Shown here one piece after another: positions 17,560 through 26,339 of a stretch of 64,000 nt of DNA. The notes beneath the pieces were generated by a model. It was not told the DNA's origin. It searched no databases and was given only the letters and a program-made list of their open reading frames with translations. The stretch comes from Lewinellaceae bacterium (GTDB lineage Bacteria; Bacteroidota; Bacteroidia; Chitinophagales; Saprospiraceae). Every line of letters begins with the position of its first letter. The stretch's first letter is position 1. The translations under genes were made by a program, and so were the position numbers. The stretch is taken from the NCBI GenBank assembly GCA_020636325.1, contig JACJYC010000002.1, forward strand, positions 310,001-374,000. Direction: 5' to 3'.

Positions 17560-18795
17560 ATGAGCCTGCTGATACAGCATATCAAATCCCTGGTCCAGGT
17601 GCGGGAAACGGTAAAGGGGCCGCTGAAAGGGAAGGACCTGGGCGTTTTACCCGCAATTGAACATGCTTACCTGTTAATAGAAGGAGATCGTATTGCAGCG
17701 TTCGGCCCGATGAGCGAATCCCCCGGCCGCGCCGGCAAAGTTATAGACGCTACCGACAGGATGGTTTTCCCCAGCTGGGTTGATTCGCATACCCATTTGG
17801 TGTTTGCCGCCAGCCGGGAAGCCGAGTTTGTCGACCGGATAAACGGGCTCAGTTATGCCGAGATCGCCCAGCGCGGCGGCGGCATCCTCAATTCAGCCCG
17901 CAGGTTGCAGGAAACCCCCGAAGCGGTGTTGCTGGAACAGGCCTGGGCGCGACTGCAGGAAGTGATCGGGTTCGGCACCGGCGCCATCGAGATCAAGAGC
18001 GGATACGGCCTAACGTCCGAAAGCGAGTTGAAAATGCTTCGCGTGATCCGCAAACTGGGAGAAATGGCGCCCATCCCGGTAAAAGCCACCTTTCTGGGCG
18101 CTCACGCCATGCCGCTGAAATACCGGGAAAACCGCAGCGAATACCTCCGGCAAATCACACAGGAAATGTTGCCGCAGATCGCCGGCGAGGGCCTGGCCGA
18201 TTATATCGACGTGTTCTGCGAAAAGAATTTTTATTCCGTAGAAGAAACGGAGCGCATTCTGGAAGCCGGGGCCCGGTATGGGTTAAAGGCCAAGATCCAT
18301 ACCAACCAGTTCCACTCCATGGGCGGCATCCAGGCCGCTATCCGGTACAATGCCCTGTCGGTCGACCACCTGGAAGTAGTGAATGAAACGGAGATCGCCG
18401 CCCTGCGCAAGAGCAAAACCCTGCCCGTGCTCCTGCCGACTGCCCCCTTCTTCCTCAACGATGAGCACCGCCCGCCCGCCCGCAAGCTCATCGACGCCGG
18501 GCTGCCCGTGGCGCTGGCCACCGACTTTAACCCGGGCACAACCCCGTCGGGCCGCATGTCCTTTGTCCTGTCGCTGGCCTGCATCCAGTTGCGCATGACC
18601 CCCGAAGAAGCCGTCAATGCCGCTACGGTGAACGGCGCCTTTGCCCTGGAAATGGGCGATGCCTGCGGGGCGATTGCAAAAGGGTACCTGGCCAATGTGT
18701 TCATCACCAAACCCATGCCTTCGGTGGCGTATTTGCCGTATGCCTTCGGAAGCGACCTGGTGGAGCGGGTGGTATTGAACGGGCAAGTTCATTGA
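17560..18795 (+). CDS. hutI: Imidazolonepropionase
   Basis: 411 residues, the usual length. HutI hydrolyses 4-imidazolone-5-propanoate to N-formimidoyl-L-glutamate, the third step of histidine breakdown, in the cytosol. Amidohydrolase metal-binding motifs are visible: HTHLVFAASREAEF near residue 75, HTNQFHSMGG near 250, the VDHLE motif, and TDFNPGT with the metal-binding Asp near 325. The stretch GMSFVLSLAC-like (GRMSFVLSLACIQLRMTPEE) is typical of the family. No hutU, hutH or hutG gene is adjacent, so the pathway is dispersed or lies elsewhere. Confidence 0.96.
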   Translation: MSLLIQHIKSLVQVRETVKGPLKGKDLGVLPAIEHAYLLIEGDRIAAFGPMSESPGRAGKVIDATDRMVFPSWVDSHTHLVFAASREAEFVDRINGLSYAEIAQRGGGILNSARRLQETPEAVLLEQAWARLQEVIGFGTGAIEIKSGYGLTSESELKMLRVIRKLGEMAPIPVKATFLGAHAMPLKYRENRSEYLRQITQEMLPQIAGEGLADYIDVFCEKNFYSVEETERILEAGARYGLKAKIHTNQFHSMGGIQAAIRYNALSVDHLEVVNETEIAALRKSKTLPVLLPTAPFFLNDEHRPPARKLIDAGLPVALATDFNPGTTPSGRMSFVLSLACIQLRMTPEEAVNAATVNGAFALEMGDACGAIAKGYLANVFITKPMPSVAYLPYAFGSDLVERVVLNGQVH

Positions 18796-18989
18796 TCCGG
18801 AACCATGACTTTTACATTCCCACTTTTACATTTTGCATTTAAACTTCCTACCTGTTCCCTTGCGCTAAAAAAATACCGCACCCTAAAACTTTTCCTTCCC
18901 GCCGTCCATCCTTACAAACAAATCACTGTTCTTGAAAAGGGGCCTTTGCGCCCTGCATTGGAAACCATACCGGATAACTGACCTGGAAC

Positions 18990-19559
18990 GTGGACGAAAT
19001 CGACAGCCAACTGGTGGAACAAGCGCAAAGCGGCGATAAACGGGCCTTGAACCGCTTGTTTACGCTCTGGTACCCGCGGGTGTACAACCTGGCGTTCCGG
19101 TATTTCGCCGATCCGGATCAGGCGGCGGAGATCTGCCAGCAGACCTTCCTGTCCATCCACAAGCGGTTGGCGCAATTGCGGGATCCCGGGAGTTTCAAGG
19201 GGTGGCTTTTCCGGACGGCGATCAACTACTGCCACGAAGAAGGGCGCACCATCAGCCGGCGGGCCCGGCACCAGGAAAACCTGAACAACCAGCCGGCCAA
19301 CGGGCTGGCCCAATCGCCGCACGAACAGGTGCTGCGCAGCGAACGGGCCAGGATCATCATGGCCGCCCTGCAAAAAATACCCGCCGACCAGCGGGAAGTG
19401 ATCCTGATGAAGGAATACGAAGACCTCAAATTCCGGGAGATCGCCGAGATCCTGGACGTGTCGGTCAACACCGTGAAATCCAGGCTGTATTACGGGCTCA
19501 ATGCCCTGCGCAAGCTCTTAACGGATTGTCAATTACTAAATGAGTTATACCATGAATGA
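18990..19559 (+). CDS. RNA polymerase ECF sigma factor
   Basis: 189 residues starting with GTG at 18990; no in-frame ATG exists before conserved region 2. Region 2 is visible in YPRVYNLAFRYFADPDQAAEICQQTFLSIHKRL, region 4 in IPADQREVILMKEYEDLKFREIAEILDVSVNTVKSRLYYGLNALRKLL. The end overlaps the start of the next gene, which has anti-sigma features, so the two are translationally coupled. First gene of a three-gene unit ending at the terminator at 21609-21637. Confidence 0.93.
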   Translation: MDEIDSQLVEQAQSGDKRALNRLFTLWYPRVYNLAFRYFADPDQAAEICQQTFLSIHKRLAQLRDPGSFKGWLFRTAINYCHEEGRTISRRARHQENLNNQPANGLAQSPHEQVLRSERARIIMAALQKIPADQREVILMKEYEDLKFREIAEILDVSVNTVKSRLYYGLNALRKLLTDCQLLNELYHE

Positions 19560-20343
19560 ATCCACGCGGCGTCAACAGATGATGGACTACCTCTACGGAG
19601 AGCTGGAAGCGGACGAGCGCCGGGATTTTGAACAGTGGCTGGCCGATAACCCCGAAGCCCGCGCCGAACTGGACGCCATGCAGGAAACGCGGATGGCCCT
19701 GTCGGCCCTGCCGGATGTAAAACCCGCTCCCGCCGTATTTGCTGTGGAATCACCGGCCCCACGTTCGTTGAACCTGAAGCGGTGGAAACGGGCTGCGATA
19801 GCCGCAGCCTTTTTGGGCGCGTTATGGCTGTTCAATTTCAGGGTGGAAATCCAGAAAGGCAGCGTCATCCTGGCCTTCGGGAAAGCCCCCGAAGCCGTAC
19901 AGGCTGTTCAACCGCCGGCGGTCACCGACAACGAACAATGGCGCGCGGCTTATGCGGCTTTGCAAACCGAATGGGAGCGCAAATGGAAATCGGTGGATTC
20001 CTTGTTGGAGACCCAGTCGGCGACCTGGAAAAAACAGCAAAATGTCCAGTTGGCCGGATGGAAGCAGCTGCAGGAAAAAGAGCTGGAAACAGCCCGCCGG
20101 GAATTCCGCGAAAAAGAGGTTCCGCGCGTGGCGTATATGGTGCAACATATGCAGCTCGAACAGCAGGAAGAACTCCGGGTGATGCTCGAACAATTCTGGA
20201 GCAACTGGCAGAATACCCGTCAAACCGACCTGAAGAATATCGGCGCCCATTTTTCCGACCTGTACCAGGATGTAGAAACCAGGCAAAAAGCAACCGAAGC
20301 CATGTTCGTCAGCCTGATGGGCGGCAGCGGCGTAGGAAAATAA
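19552..20343 (+). CDS. Putative anti-sigma factor, single-pass membrane protein
   Basis: 263 residues from ATG 19552 (an in-frame ATG at 19540 lies deeper inside the sigma gene). The N-terminal 60 residues contain MMDYLYGELEADERRDFEQWLADNPEARAEL, the pattern of Bacteroidota anti-sigma N-domains without a zinc motif. One transmembrane helix (about AAIAAAFLGALWLF) follows, then a long charged, coiled-coil-like periplasmic part rich in Gln, Glu and Trp. The start lies inside the sigma gene, which is typical for a cognate pair that must be made in balance. The signal it senses is unknown. Confidence 0.75.
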   Translation: MNESTRRQQMMDYLYGELEADERRDFEQWLADNPEARAELDAMQETRMALSALPDVKPAPAVFAVESPAPRSLNLKRWKRAAIAAAFLGALWLFNFRVEIQKGSVILAFGKAPEAVQAVQPPAVTDNEQWRAAYAALQTEWERKWKSVDSLLETQSATWKKQQNVQLAGWKQLQEKELETARREFREKEVPRVAYMVQHMQLEQQEELRVMLEQFWSNWQNTRQTDLKNIGAHFSDLYQDVETRQKATEAMFVSLMGGSGVGK

Positions 20344-20368
20344 TTTCAATCATTCAAATTTATCACAA

Positions 20369-21580
20369 ATGAGATACTTGATCACTTTGCTGTTGATCGC
20401 CGTCACCATCGTGCTCTATGCCCAGGACCGGGACGGCAACCGGATGAAAAAGGATATCGAAGTGGCGGAGAAGGTGATCGCCGCTTCCCTGGAAACTTCC
20501 TATGACAAAGAAGGTCTGCGGTTTTCGGTTGAAGGCTCCTACCTCGACGGCTACGGCGTGCTGTTTACCCTGCGCCAGACGTATTCGCCGGTCGTTTGGG
20601 GGGGCAACATCAACGGGCAACTCGACAGGCTGTACCAGTCCGACCGCGCCCCCAGGGCGATTGCCCCACAGGCGGATGTGCGTCCATTTGAAACCGCTGC
20701 GGTCATTAATCTGGACTCCATGGCATTCGACATGGGCCAGTTCAAAAAGGCTGTAGCCGATTACCTGGTGGATTACGGCTACCTGTTGCCGAAGTTGACC
20801 GCCGGTGAAAAGATCTGTCTGAAATTGACGGGGAATTACACCAGAACCTACAGCGATCTGCTGACCACCAATTTTACGATTGCCGTACCGGGAGGAGCCC
20901 CCAATCAGACCCTGACGGCGGTAGTGGGCCGCGCAGACATAGCCGACCAGCAAGCCGGGAAGATCACCCGCAATCAACTGGAAAGCAAGATCCTCTTCAG
21001 CGAGGATAAAGGAGAGGACAATAAGCCTGACAAAGAGTCTGAAATGGTCATTTCCATTTTCCAACGCCTCTACCAACCAGACCTGAGCCAAACTTACCGG
21101 CTGAACGGCGGCGGCAACTATGAACGGATCGACGGCATGGGCCGGATCTTCACATTGGGATTTGCCCACCGCAAAGTTTCGCCTTACGGGGTCCTCTTCG
21201 ACCGGATGAATGCCGACCAGCAAGCCCGTTGGGGTTTGAGCTCGGATGTAGTGGTTAATGGCACTTCCGTCAGGATCCGACCCCGGGGGCAAAATGCTCC
21301 GGAAGATGACGAACCAAAGGAAGAAGAGGTTAAGGATCAATCCTTTGCCGATTTCCTTGAAGGATTCAAGGAAAATATTATTGAATACGGCGGCACCCTG
21401 AAAAGCCTGGCTGCTGACGAAATGGTCACCTTCCGCCTGAATATCACCACCTGCGATGAATGCGAGAAAGTCCCGGAAAAAGTAGAGATCAGCGTGAAAC
21501 AGCCGGTGCTGGAAGGTTACCGGAAAGGGACCCTGACCATAGAACAAGCTTTGGCGCAATTGAAAGTGGTTGAGAACTAA
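20369..21580 (+). CDS. Exported protein of unknown function in ECF operon
   Basis: 403 residues with a signal peptide (MRYLITLLLIAVTIVLYAQ). I recognise no domain. The beginning of the mature protein (MKKDIEVAEKVIAASLETSY) recalls other Bacteroidota proteins that sit behind ECF sigma/anti-sigma pairs. A low-complexity acidic segment (PEDDEPKEEEVKD) lies near residue 315. It starts 25 bp after the anti-sigma gene and is followed by a strong terminator, so it is the last gene of that operon and probably a target or part of the sensing arm. Confidence 0.8.
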   Translation: MRYLITLLLIAVTIVLYAQDRDGNRMKKDIEVAEKVIAASLETSYDKEGLRFSVEGSYLDGYGVLFTLRQTYSPVVWGGNINGQLDRLYQSDRAPRAIAPQADVRPFETAAVINLDSMAFDMGQFKKAVADYLVDYGYLLPKLTAGEKICLKLTGNYTRTYSDLLTTNFTIAVPGGAPNQTLTAVVGRADIADQQAGKITRNQLESKILFSEDKGEDNKPDKESEMVISIFQRLYQPDLSQTYRLNGGGNYERIDGMGRIFTLGFAHRKVSPYGVLFDRMNADQQARWGLSSDVVVNGTSVRIRPRGQNAPEDDEPKEEEVKDQSFADFLEGFKENIIEYGGTLKSLAADEMVTFRLNITTCDECEKVPEKVEISVKQPVLEGYRKGTLTIEQALAQLKVVEN

Positions 21581-21608
21581 CCCTCCAATGCAATTATCCG
21601 ACTGTCAG

Positions 21609-21637
21609 AACCGGGGCCGCGAGGTCCCGGTTTTTTT
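21609..21637 (+). terminator. Rho-independent terminator
   Basis: AACCGGGGCC (21609-21618) pairs with GGTCCCGGTT (21623-21632), one wobble pair, loop GCGA, followed by seven T. It closes the sigma/anti-sigma operon 29 bp after the last stop codon. Confidence 0.85.
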
Positions 21638-21710
21638 ATTTCTGCGAAACTTTGCCCGACAACCAGGCGTTTTAGTTTCACCCCTGTGGATAATTCATCA
21701 TTCTTCAACC

Positions 21711-21718
21711 TATCTTTG
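21711..21718 (+). promoter_or_regulatory. -7 box TATCTTTG upstream of thiL
   Basis: TATCTTTG matches TAnnTTTG and lies 19 bp before ATG 21737. The -33 element is weak (TGTG near 21685). The position favours ATG 21737 over the upstream GTG 21686. Confidence 0.5.
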
Positions 21719-21736
21719 CCCCCAAAGCGGATAACT

Positions 21737-22795
21737 ATGCCGGAACAACCCAATATAAAAAGGACGGAAATTCGGGATTTGGGCGAATTTGGCCTGATTG
21801 ACCGCCTCACCGCTGCCTTCCCCCTGCAAAATGAATCTTCGGTAAAAGGGGTAGGCGACGATGCCGCCGTCATCGACAATGGCGGATTCATGACCGTCGT
21901 TTCCACGGATATGCTCGTGGAGGGCATCCATTTCGACCTGATGTATACCCCGCTCAAACACCTGGGGTACAAAAGTGTGGTCGTCAATGTTTCGGATATC
22001 TACGCCATGAACGCCACGCCCCGGCAGGTCACCGTTTCCATCGCCATTTCCAACCGCTTTTCGGTGGAGGCGCTGGAAGAACTCTACGACGGCATCCGGG
22101 CCGCCTGCACCCATTACGGCGTCGACCTTGTGGGCGGCGATACGACCTCCTCGCTCAAGGGCCTGATCATCAGCGTTACGGCCGTCGGCCAGGGGGAAAA
22201 GGAAAAACTGGCATACCGGAGCGGCGCCCGGCCCGGCGACCTGATCTGCCTGACCGGGGATGTCGGGGCGGCCTATCTGGGTTTGCAGATCCTCGAACGG
22301 GAAAAACAGCTTTACCTGTCCAATCCCGGCATCCAGCCCGACCTCGAAAACCAGCAATACCTCGTGAGCCGCCAACTTAAGCCGGAGGCCCGTAAGGACG
22401 TCATTGAAATGTTTGCGCAAAACAAACTGGTACCCACATCCATGATCGATGTCTCTGACGGCGTTTCATCGGAGTTGTTCCATATCTGCAAACAATCCGG
22501 CGTCGGGGCGTTCCTGGAAGAAAGCGGCGTCCCCATCCACCCGGAAGCGCAAATGATGGCGCTGAAGTTCGGACTGGATCCGATCACGTGCGCATTGAGC
22601 GGCGGCGAGGACTACGAGCTGCTGTTTACGATCGATCCGTCGGATGTGGAAAAGATCAAATACCTGCCCGACATTTATATTGCCGGTGAGATCACGCCCG
22701 CGGCCGACGGCATCAAACTGCACACGAAGGGCGGCAATATCCACGACCTGAAGGCCCAGGGCTGGCAGCATTTTGAAGAAGAAAACCTAAACTGA
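21737..22795 (+). CDS. thiL: Thiamine-phosphate kinase
   Basis: 352 residues. ThiL phosphorylates thiamine monophosphate to thiamine diphosphate with ATP, the last step of cofactor synthesis. Typical motifs: GEFGLIDRL at the N-terminus, GVGDDAAVID near residue 40, STDMLVEGIHFD, then LVGGDTTSS and the later ALSGGEDYELLFT. The frame is also open to a GTG at 21686, but the -7 promoter box at 21711 and the family length favour ATG 21737. A lipoprotein peptidase gene follows after 11 bp. Confidence 0.96.
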   Translation: MPEQPNIKRTEIRDLGEFGLIDRLTAAFPLQNESSVKGVGDDAAVIDNGGFMTVVSTDMLVEGIHFDLMYTPLKHLGYKSVVVNVSDIYAMNATPRQVTVSIAISNRFSVEALEELYDGIRAACTHYGVDLVGGDTTSSLKGLIISVTAVGQGEKEKLAYRSGARPGDLICLTGDVGAAYLGLQILEREKQLYLSNPGIQPDLENQQYLVSRQLKPEARKDVIEMFAQNKLVPTSMIDVSDGVSSELFHICKQSGVGAFLEESGVPIHPEAQMMALKFGLDPITCALSGGEDYELLFTIDPSDVEKIKYLPDIYIAGEITPAADGIKLHTKGGNIHDLKAQGWQHFEEENLN

Positions 22796-22806
22796 AGCAA
22801 ATAAAA

Positions 22807-23814
22807 ATGAAGTTCAAATTTATACTGTTGGCAGGCCTTTCCCTGATCCTTGTCTGGGGGTGCAAACCCAACGCGCCCGAGGATGAAACGCAAACCAACG
22901 TAAAAGTCAAAGTCCCCCGGTTCGAAATGGACTCGGCCTACGCCTATGTGGCCAAACAGCTGGAATTCGGCCCCAGGGTAATGAATTCGGAGGGCCACGA
23001 GGCCTGTAAGAATTGGCTGGTGAATAAATTGAAATCATTCGGCGCCAAGGTGACCGAACAGCATTTCCAGGCCAAAACCTATAACGGCCTTACGGTGAAC
23101 GGTACCAACATCACCGGCAGCTACAACCCGGAAAGCCGCACCCGCATCCTGCTGGCCGCCCACTGGGATTCGCGACATATCGCCGATTCTCCGCTGAGCA
23201 CCGAACGCAGGGACGAACCCATCCTCGGCGCTGACGACGGAGCGAGCGGCGTTGGCGTTTTGCTGGAAGTGGCCCGGCAATTGCAACAAAATCCGATCTC
23301 CATCGGTGTGGATATTGTCCTCTTTGATGCCGAGGACTACGGCGAAAGCAATGTGGAATACACCACCCAGGCCGAACAACTGGCAGGGGTGATGACCTGG
23401 GCGCTCGGCTCCCAGCATTGGGCGAAAAGCTTCAGCGGCACCAAGCCGATCTACGGCATCCTGCTGGACATGGTCGGGGCAAAAGGCGCCTACTTCCCCA
23501 AAGAGGAATACTCGCGCACCTTCGCGCCGCAACTGGTCGAAAAGATCTGGAGCATGGCCAACAGCATGGGCTATTCCTCCTTTGCACAGGTGAACGGCGG
23601 CGGCGTAACCGACGACCACTTTTTCGTCAACCGCTCGGCCGGAATTCCCATGGTCGACATCATCAACATGCCGCCCAACAGCGCCAACAAAAGCTTCGGC
23701 GATCACTGGCATACGCACAACGACAACCTCGATATCATCGACCCGCGCACCCTCCGGGCAGTGGGGCAGGTGGTATTGGCCGTGCTGTATAATGAAAACA
23801 ACGGCGATTTTTAA
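22807..23814 (+). CDS. M28 family lipoprotein, glutaminyl-peptide cyclotransferase type
   Basis: 335 residues. A lipobox (LVWGC, Cys at about residue 18) marks it as a lipoprotein. The M28 zinc ligands can be followed: AAHWDSR, GADDGASG, DAEDYGE, LLDMVG and DHWHTHNDN. The deletion of one metal-site function and the overall length resemble animal-type glutaminyl cyclases, which turn N-terminal Gln of exported proteins into pyroglutamate; Bacteroidota use such enzymes in the periplasm. A plain M28 aminopeptidase cannot be excluded. It lies 10 bp upstream of cysE. Confidence 0.88.
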   Translation: MKFKFILLAGLSLILVWGCKPNAPEDETQTNVKVKVPRFEMDSAYAYVAKQLEFGPRVMNSEGHEACKNWLVNKLKSFGAKVTEQHFQAKTYNGLTVNGTNITGSYNPESRTRILLAAHWDSRHIADSPLSTERRDEPILGADDGASGVGVLLEVARQLQQNPISIGVDIVLFDAEDYGESNVEYTTQAEQLAGVMTWALGSQHWAKSFSGTKPIYGILLDMVGAKGAYFPKEEYSRTFAPQLVEKIWSMANSMGYSSFAQVNGGGVTDDHFFVNRSAGIPMVDIINMPPNSANKSFGDHWHTHNDNLDIIDPRTLRAVGQVVLAVLYNENNGDF

Positions 23815-23824
23815 GACTGACGCC

Positions 23825-24616
23825 ATGCAAGAGAAATTTCTGGAACAGCTTTATCAGGAACACAACAAAAAACGTTGCGTCCCTTCACCGGATCTGGTCT
23901 GCAACTGGATCGAAGGCATCCTGAAACTATTGTTTCCCGAGCTGGCCAACCGGCAATTCAGCAGTTACCGGGATTTCAGGCAATTTTACGACCAACTCCA
24001 CCTCGATCTCTACAACATCCTGGTCGAACTGGGCGTCCAGACCGATGAAATGGAAAAATCCTTCTGGGATCAGTTGCCGACCGTCAAAGGGTCGCTGCAA
24101 AAAGATGCCGAAGCCATTCTCGTCGGCGACCCGGCGGCGCACAGCCTTACAGAGGTGATCCGGACCTACCCCGGCTTTTTCGCCATTGCGGTCTTCCGGC
24201 TGGCGCATATTTTTTACCAGTTGAATATCCCGCTGATCCCGCGTACGCTGACGGAGTATGCCCACAGCAAGACCGGGATCGATATCCACCCCGGGGCCCG
24301 GATCGGTGACGGGTTCTGCATCGACCACGGTACCGGGATCGTGATCGGGGAAACCTCCGAAATCGGCAACAACGTCAAAATATACCAGGGCGTGACCCTG
24401 GGCGCGCTCAGCGTCAAGAAAGAACTGGCCAAAACCAAACGGCATCCCACCATCCAGGATAATGTGGTCATCTACGCAGGCGCCACGATCCTGGGCGGCG
24501 ATACCGTGATCGGCAACAACGCCATTATCGGCGGCAATGTGTGGCTGACACACAGCGTTGCGCCGTTCTCCCGGATCTATTACGAGGGCGCGCAGTATCA
24601 GAAGGTGATGGAGTAA
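23825..24616 (+). CDS. cysE: Serine O-acetyltransferase
   Basis: 263 residues from ATG 23825; a further upstream ATG in frame at 23792 would overlap the previous gene. The enzyme acetylates serine with acetyl-CoA, giving O-acetylserine for cysteine synthesis. The C-terminal left-handed beta-helix is plain from hexapeptide repeats: GIDIHPGARIGDGFCIDHGTGIVIGE, GNNVKIYQGVTLGA and GDTVIGNNAIIGGNVWL. The longer N-terminal helical part is of the SatA/EpsC type. The gene for cysteine synthase follows, so the two make one pathway unit, separated only by an octamer repeat array. Confidence 0.94.
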   Translation: MQEKFLEQLYQEHNKKRCVPSPDLVCNWIEGILKLLFPELANRQFSSYRDFRQFYDQLHLDLYNILVELGVQTDEMEKSFWDQLPTVKGSLQKDAEAILVGDPAAHSLTEVIRTYPGFFAIAVFRLAHIFYQLNIPLIPRTLTEYAHSKTGIDIHPGARIGDGFCIDHGTGIVIGETSEIGNNVKIYQGVTLGALSVKKELAKTKRHPTIQDNVVIYAGATILGGDTVIGNNAIIGGNVWLTHSVAPFSRIYYEGAQYQKVME

Positions 24617-24620
24617 GGTT

Positions 24621-24683
24621 ATTGTTGTTTGTTGTTGTTTCAGTTCCTCGATTCCTCGATTCCTCAGTTCCTCAATCCCTCAA
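24621..24683. repeat. Octamer (TTCCTCRA) array with TTGTTGTTTG units
   Basis: Two decamer-like units TTGTTGTTTG are followed by five 8-bp units of the form TTCCTCGA/TTCCTCAG/TTCCTCAA/TCCCTCAA. The reverse complement of the octamer forms the array at 53103-53150, and the decamer forms the array at 36321-36430. Confidence 0.85.
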
Positions 24684-24702
24684 ATTCACCCTCTGACATG
24701 AA

Positions 24703-25623
24703 ATGCATATGATGTCCGAAACAAAAAACGGGGCCGGTGCAGGCTCGTTCAGCGTACTGGAGCTGGTGGGCAATACGCCGATGGTGGAAATCCGGCATAT
24801 TATCCGGAAGCCCGGCGTACGCGTATATGCCAAGCTCGAAGGGCAGAATCCCGGCGGCAGTGTCAAGGACCGGGCCGCTTACGGGATGATCAAAGGCGCC
24901 CTGGACCGCGGCGAAATACAGGCCGGTACGCGGCTTGTGGAGGCGACAAGCGGAAATACCGGTATCGCGCTGGCGATGATCGCCCGGCTTTTCGATCTGG
25001 AAATTACGCTGATCATGCCCGAAGATTCTACCCAGGAGCGGGTTCAGACGATGGAGGCCTACGGCGCAGAAGTGATCCTGACCCCTGCCGAAAAATCCAT
25101 TGAATATTCCCGGGAATACGCCGACGAGCTGGTAGCGACCAAGGGGTACTTCATGCTCAACCAGTTTGCCAATGCCGACAATTGGGGCATGCATTACCGC
25201 AGCACCGGGCCGGAGATCTGGCGCGACACCCGCGGCGAGGTGACCCATTTTGTTTCTTCCATGGGTACGACGGGCACCATTATGGGCGTTAGCCGGTATT
25301 TAAAGGAACAAAACCCGGACGTGCAGATCGTGGGCGTTCAACCTACAGAAGGCTCCCGGATTCCGGGCATACGGCGCTGGTCGCCCGATTTTCTGCCCAA
25401 AATCTTTGACCCGGCGAGGGTGGACCAGAAAATTGACGTATCCCAGGATGAAGCTACCGATACCATGCGCCGTCTGGCAAAAGAAGAGGCGATCTTCGCC
25501 GGGATGAGCTCAGGGGGCGCTGTGGCCGCGGCGGCCAAACTGGCGGAACAAATTGACCAGGGTACCATCGTCTGCATCATCTGCGACCGCGGCGACCGGT
25601 ACTTGTCCTCCGGCATCTTCTAG
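24703..25623 (+). CDS. cysM: Cysteine synthase B
   Basis: 306 residues. PLP enzyme that makes cysteine from O-acetylserine and sulfide (or thiosulfate). VGNTPMVEI near residue 22, the PLP lysine in NPGGSVKDRAA (Lys55), the substrate loop EATSGNTGIALA and the phosphate-binding SSMGTTGTIMG are all present, and the C-terminus GMSSGGAVAAA is normal. Three possible ATG codons lie close together (24703, 24709, 24712). With cysE directly upstream it completes cysteine synthesis. Confidence 0.95.
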   Translation: MHMMSETKNGAGAGSFSVLELVGNTPMVEIRHIIRKPGVRVYAKLEGQNPGGSVKDRAAYGMIKGALDRGEIQAGTRLVEATSGNTGIALAMIARLFDLEITLIMPEDSTQERVQTMEAYGAEVILTPAEKSIEYSREYADELVATKGYFMLNQFANADNWGMHYRSTGPEIWRDTRGEVTHFVSSMGTTGTIMGVSRYLKEQNPDVQIVGVQPTEGSRIPGIRRWSPDFLPKIFDPARVDQKIDVSQDEATDTMRRLAKEEAIFAGMSSGGAVAAAAKLAEQIDQGTIVCIICDRGDRYLSSGIF

Positions 25624-25720
25624 ATTTCATGCCCGACAGTTTTTGTTTCTCGAAAAAATTGTAAAGTCCGGATTTTCAAGTATTTTTGACAAAAATCCTG
25701 TCTGTCATAAATCAAGGCTT

Positions 25721-26134
25721 ATGAAAAATCTCTCCTACCTTCTGGTCACCCTGGCAGTTGGCGCTGCCGTTGCCGGATGTTATACTTCCGGGCAGATTTC
25801 AGAAAAGTCCACTGATCATTCGAGTTTTTACGGCATCCGGGAGCCTGAAGGTTCCATTTCCCTGATCGACCACCTCCGCCGGGTGCCCGGCGTATCCATT
25901 TCCGGCAATGACGCCGATGCGTACATCACCATCCGCGGCATCAAATCCCTGGAAGGCAGCAACGAACCCCTGTTCGTTGTAGACGGTTACATCCTCAACG
26001 GCGGACTGCGGGACGCGGTCAACATGGTCCCCGTCCAGGACATCAAAGCCATCAAAGTGCTGAAAGATGCCGCGGATACGGCGTGGTACGGCCTGCGCGG
26101 CTCCAACGGCGTTATTGAGATCACGTTGAAGTAG
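25721..26134 (+). CDS. Lipoprotein with a stand-alone TonB-receptor plug domain
   Basis: 137 residues from ATG 25721. The lipobox is AVAGC (Cys at about residue 20). The mature part is a single plug domain of the SusC type: SLIDHLRRVPGVSISGNDAD, ITIRGIKSLEGSNEPLFVVDG and VQDIKAIKVLKDAADTAWYG followed by RGSNGVIEITLK. No beta-barrel follows; the gene ends there with a normal stop. Small plug-only lipoproteins exist in Bacteroidota and their role is not established; they could tune a TonB receptor or bind a ligand. Confidence 0.85.
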   Translation: MKNLSYLLVTLAVGAAVAGCYTSGQISEKSTDHSSFYGIREPEGSISLIDHLRRVPGVSISGNDADAYITIRGIKSLEGSNEPLFVVDGYILNGGLRDAVNMVPVQDIKAIKVLKDAADTAWYGLRGSNGVIEITLK

Positions 26135-26339
26135 TTGGCAGTCACCAGTCGGCAGCATCCCCCGTCCGCCATAGCCCCAAGGCCACGGCGGGCAGCATCC
26201 ATCATCCAGTATCAAGCATCCAGCATCCAGTATCCAGTATCAAGTATCAAGTCAAGCATCCAGTATCCAGTATCCAGCCTCAAGCATCCACCACGCCTCG
26301 GCGTGGCAGCATCCAGTATCAAGCCTCAGCATGGCAGCC
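26135..26339. repeat. Heptamer array, GCATCCA/GTATCCA family, with palindromic module
   Basis: About 20 irregular 7-bp units (GCATCCA, GTATCCA, GTATCAA, GCCTCAA) fill the space between two genes. Two interruptions are palindromic: 26161-26192 (CCGTCCGCCATAG ... CCACGGCGGG) and 26289-26308 (CCACGCCTCGGCGTGG). The reverse complement of both the heptamer and the longer module appears at 55407-55640. Confidence 0.9.
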
